Positions 61,051-64,000 of a DNA stretch of 64,000 nt are shown here, piece by piece. The notes under the pieces were generated by a model that saw nothing but the letters and a program-made list of their open reading frames with translations, had not been told where the DNA came from and made no database searches. The translations under genes and the position numbers were made by a program. Each line of letters opens with the position of its first letter. Within the stretch, counting starts at the first letter, position 1. This stretch comes from Thunnus maccoyii (taxonomy: Eukaryota; Chordata; Actinopteri; Scombriformes; Scombridae), in NCBI RefSeq assembly GCF_910596095.1, contig NC_056540.1, forward strand, positions 17,448,501-17,512,500, in the 5' to 3' direction.

Positions 61051-61131
61051 TATGTTAAATGAAAAAAGGGGTCAAACCATATATGTAGTATATTCCCCGA
61101 AGTAAGTTATTTGATTGGCATCAATATCCAT

Positions 61132-61373
61132 ACTAGAGCTGCAAGGGTTAGTCAATTAGTCAATCAACAGACGTTTTATCAGCAACTATTTTGATAATTA
61201 ATAGTTTTTCAAGCAGAAATGTCAAACATTTGATGGTTCCAGCTTCTCTAATGTGAGGATTAGCTGCTTTACCTTGTCTCATAATTTGGAGTTTTTGACA
61301 GACATTTTTCATTATTTTCTGAAGTTTTTAGACCAAACAATTAATCTATAATTGAAAAAAAGGCCTAGTCAAC
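61132..61373 (+). repeat. GAGCTGCAA…TTAGTC-type interspersed repeat
   Basis: Begins AGAGCTGCAAGGGTTAGTCA, has AACTATTTTGATAATTAATA and GACATTTTTCATTATTTTCT, and ends GACCAAACAATTAATCT. The order matches a widespread fish element whose complete copies end in the complement of the start; that right terminus is missing here. Confidence 0.7.
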
Positions 61374-62357
61374 TTTATGTATATCAAGTATATCTAAATA
61401 CACTTCTTGTGAAATACCCACCATGTGTAAGTTTTTAAATTGTAGAATATATACTCTCCTCATGTTGCTACAATCCCCCAAATCCTCAGGGGGAAAAAAA
61501 AATTAAAAAAAAGAGGACATGACCTCCTCAGTTTGAGCTACATCCCTGCCTGCACATTACACATAAAGTATTAGTGGGAACTTGTATTTTTCAGTTCCCA
61601 GAAGTGTCTTCATCTATAACATCTACATTCACATTTCAAGTCAACATTTAAAGGTACTGTGAGAAATTGTGACTGTTTGGGTCACAGGCTGACACATACT
61701 ACACATCATGACCTGACTAATATCAAACTTTCACACTCTGATGTGCACTTAACGCCCTCGTGATCCAGCAGCTGCTTTTCAATCTGTGTTGGACACATTT
61801 CAGGCATACTGGAGACGCTTTCGTGTCCTCAAACAACCCTCGTGCGTTCCTTCTTCATGTCTAGAGCCTGACAAACACACACCCTCACACACACGTACAT
61901 GACGGCTCAGCAGGAAACCTGAGACCACAGCAAAGCTGAGAATGTCAACACTTAACAGTGTTTAACTGTGCTGCGGAGCACTTTGTGTTTATGCAGGCAC
62001 AGACACACGACCTGAGCACAGTTTGAGCTCTTAAGTTGGGGCATGAATGTGTTTGCAGGGAGTTGAAAAAGGTCTGGTGACACAAGTGACTTCACGGATA
62101 AAAAGCGTCGATAATCAGTGCATCCGAATAAACAGGCCTAATAGAGCGCGCTGTTGGGGAGCGAATATCTGACATAGTGTCAAATTTGAGTGTATGCCAT
62201 TTGCCTTAACGAGAACGAGGGGATGACATTACTCAGGCGGACAGAGCGTCGCCCTTTAATTAGACATGTTTATCTACACGATACAGCAGTTGTTCCTCAC
62301 CTCACCACACCACACCACATCAATCACATGTCACTTAATCTTGTCTAAGAAAAGATC

Positions 62358-64000
62358 TTTATTTATAAAAAACAACAGTATTACCAGTTACATACTTTAC
62401 TGAAAAAAGCAACTTCTCAGAGCCAAGGCAGGTATGAATGTTACATAATTTTACATGGATAGGCAACATTACAAATATACTATGTATGTGGAGAGTAGAA
62501 AAAAAAACAAAAACGACACAAAGATGATTGGTCTCTTTTGCCATAAAAACAACTCAGCGGTAAAACAGGGACTAAAAAGTGGAACAAATTGCATAATGCT
62601 CTCAACCACCACTCCCACACATACAAACCCCCGAAATAAAATACAAACAAAACCAGACAAAGTGAAATAGGAAGAAAAAAAAAAAAAAGACAAAACGGAT
62701 CATTGATCAAAATGTGCTTTTTGTCTGCCTCTCAAATTAAATGTATCTCTCCCAATCTGTCCAAACTCGAGTCTCCTCTGAGTGAAGAAGTCTCCCAAAT
62801 TTGTGTTTTTCTTTTGTAAAAAACAGCACAAAACACACATCAATGTGCATACATGAGTGGCTACATTGCAAAAAAACACAGCAAGTAGTGATTTTTTTCT
62901 TTGATAAATGGGAATTGAAGAGGAGATGATTATTCCACAGTCTCTCTGAAGTGTTTTTCAAGCAGGTTGCATCTATAGTGTGAATCTTTAACAGTAGAGT
63001 CAGGGATTTTATCACTTTAAGCCGCCATAAGACAAAATGTGTTAGTGGTTTTTGTAGTGTATGTTCCCAGCTTCACTTTCTACTACCAAGTTTGTTATAC
63101 TGGTCTGGTCAGCTGAATCCAGACAGGAAAGTTAAAACACAGCAGCGTAAACTCATTTCTTTCATATGGGGAGAAAAAAAAAAAAAAAAAAAGAGTTGGA
63201 AATTAAGGTTTTAAAACACAAAAAGAGGCAGCTGGTACAAAAAAAACTAACATTTAAAAAAAAAAATAAAATATTGTCACTGGAGTGGGAGCGCAAGATT
63301 AAAAAACAGACAATATGAATGGATGAAATGAACAACATGTGGTCTTATGGGTCTGGTCCGTGCACACACACACACTCATTCAAAAAGGTCCATATTCATT
63401 TTCCACACACACACACTCACGGCCACAGGTTTACTGTATGACAAATATACACACACCTGCCCTTTCTTGTCTTCTTCTGTGCCCATCCCAACCGAGAGAA
63501 AATAATTCTAGACAGGAAAATAAATCCTATATAAACAACATTCTCAATCTACAGGGCGGCCGCGTCCCGCCGGTACGTCCAAAACCTCCCAACAATCCCA
63601 GTACAGGGACGATTTAAATTAATGAGCCAAAACTAATGCAGTCATCCCATTTTTCTTTTTATATATACAGTATATACCCTACATAGAAGTCTACGTACAA
63701 ATTCAGGATGCGGGTGTTGGCAGCAAAGTGTCGACCAAGACAAAATTTACCAAAAAAGATGACAATAGCAGGGAAAAATTTAAAAAAAAAAAAAAAAACA
63801 AGCAGGATGACAACATCAGAATTAAATGATTGTCAACAAAAGTGATTGCCTTTACAGAATAATTATAATTTAAAAACAAACGGAATATATTTCTGTTGCT
63901 ACAATGAATTTGTAAAAAGTAGGTGTGTAATGTAATCTGCACGCGTGTGTTGCACCTCGCTTTTTTTGCCTGCAACACACAACCACTTTCTTTGGATGCC
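62358..64000 (-). other. candidate 3' UTR of a minus-strand gene beyond the right edge
   Basis: AATAAA on minus (TTTATT at 62358-62363) sits at the left end of a 1.6-kb stretch without coding exons, with several A/T homopolymers and one GC-rich island (63554-63580). No repeat family was recognised in it. It reads like a long 3' UTR, but the coding part is not in the window. Confidence 0.35.

Larger units (their letters stand above)
59790..62350. other. intergenic, repeat-bearing
   Basis: No coding exon recognised. A GGGAGGGAGG tract lies at 60077-60100, then two MITE-type elements (listed separately). The rest is AT-rich. Confidence 0.5.

Noticed and set aside
1-64000. CRISPR arrays, operons, phage or bacterial defence genes
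   Set aside because: None present; the DNA is vertebrate, and its tandem repeats are microsatellites or transposable elements.

Overview
The window is vertebrate nuclear DNA from a teleost fish, probably a percomorph. The evidence is split genes with GT-AG introns, fish-type gene families (ENDOD1-like nuclease, class IV TRIM genes, lens beta-crystallins) and many interspersed repeats that look typical of teleosts. Every coding model below was built by hand from reading frame, splice sites and phase. Family names come from recognising the protein sequence, not from a search.

Layout, left to right. (1) 1-3869: two tandem minus-strand ENDOD1-like secreted nuclease genes; the left one is cut by the window edge. 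(2) 7346-13425, plus: a six-exon RING/B-box/coiled-coil/PRY-SPRY TRIM gene. (3) 17747-32455, plus: an EF-hand calcium-binding protein gene (CaBP family, closest to CABP2) with two alternative N-terminal exon pairs about 10 kb apart. One encodes a long charged N-terminus; the other encodes an MGNC acylation start. (4) 35128-41258: a head-to-head pair of lens beta-crystallin genes, beta-B1-like on minus and beta-A1-like on plus. Each has a TATA box, a non-coding first exon and Maf-type half sites in the 1.56 kb shared promoter region. (5) 42392-50390, minus: a five-coding-exon BTBD18-like gene of about 1,144 aa with C-terminal acidic I-D-V motifs that resemble SUMO-interacting motifs. (6) 52271-53944, plus: a TRIM gene with an uninterrupted reading frame (557 aa). 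(7) 59284-59664, minus: a one-exon gene for an unrecognised single-pass membrane protein of 126 aa. (8) 62358 to the right edge: probably the 3' UTR of a further minus-strand gene.

The genes do not form one pathway. Neighbourhood links are the divergent crystallin pair, the tandem nuclease duplication, and the co-location of CaBP2/4-type and BTBD18-type genes, which in humans both lie on 11q12-q13 (recalled synteny, not checked here).

Between genes most of the readable structure is mobile DNA. It includes a 3.48 kb hAT-type element with an exact 8-bp target duplication, nested in an older repeat; several MITEs with clear inverted termini; a tRNA-type SINE; telomere-like CCCTAA units; and microsatellites. 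I found no CRISPR array, operon, phage or bacterial-type defence system, and nothing that I would call a new biological system. The best leads are the two-promoter CaBP gene, the BTBD18 motif array, the unrecognised membrane protein and the nested hAT element.
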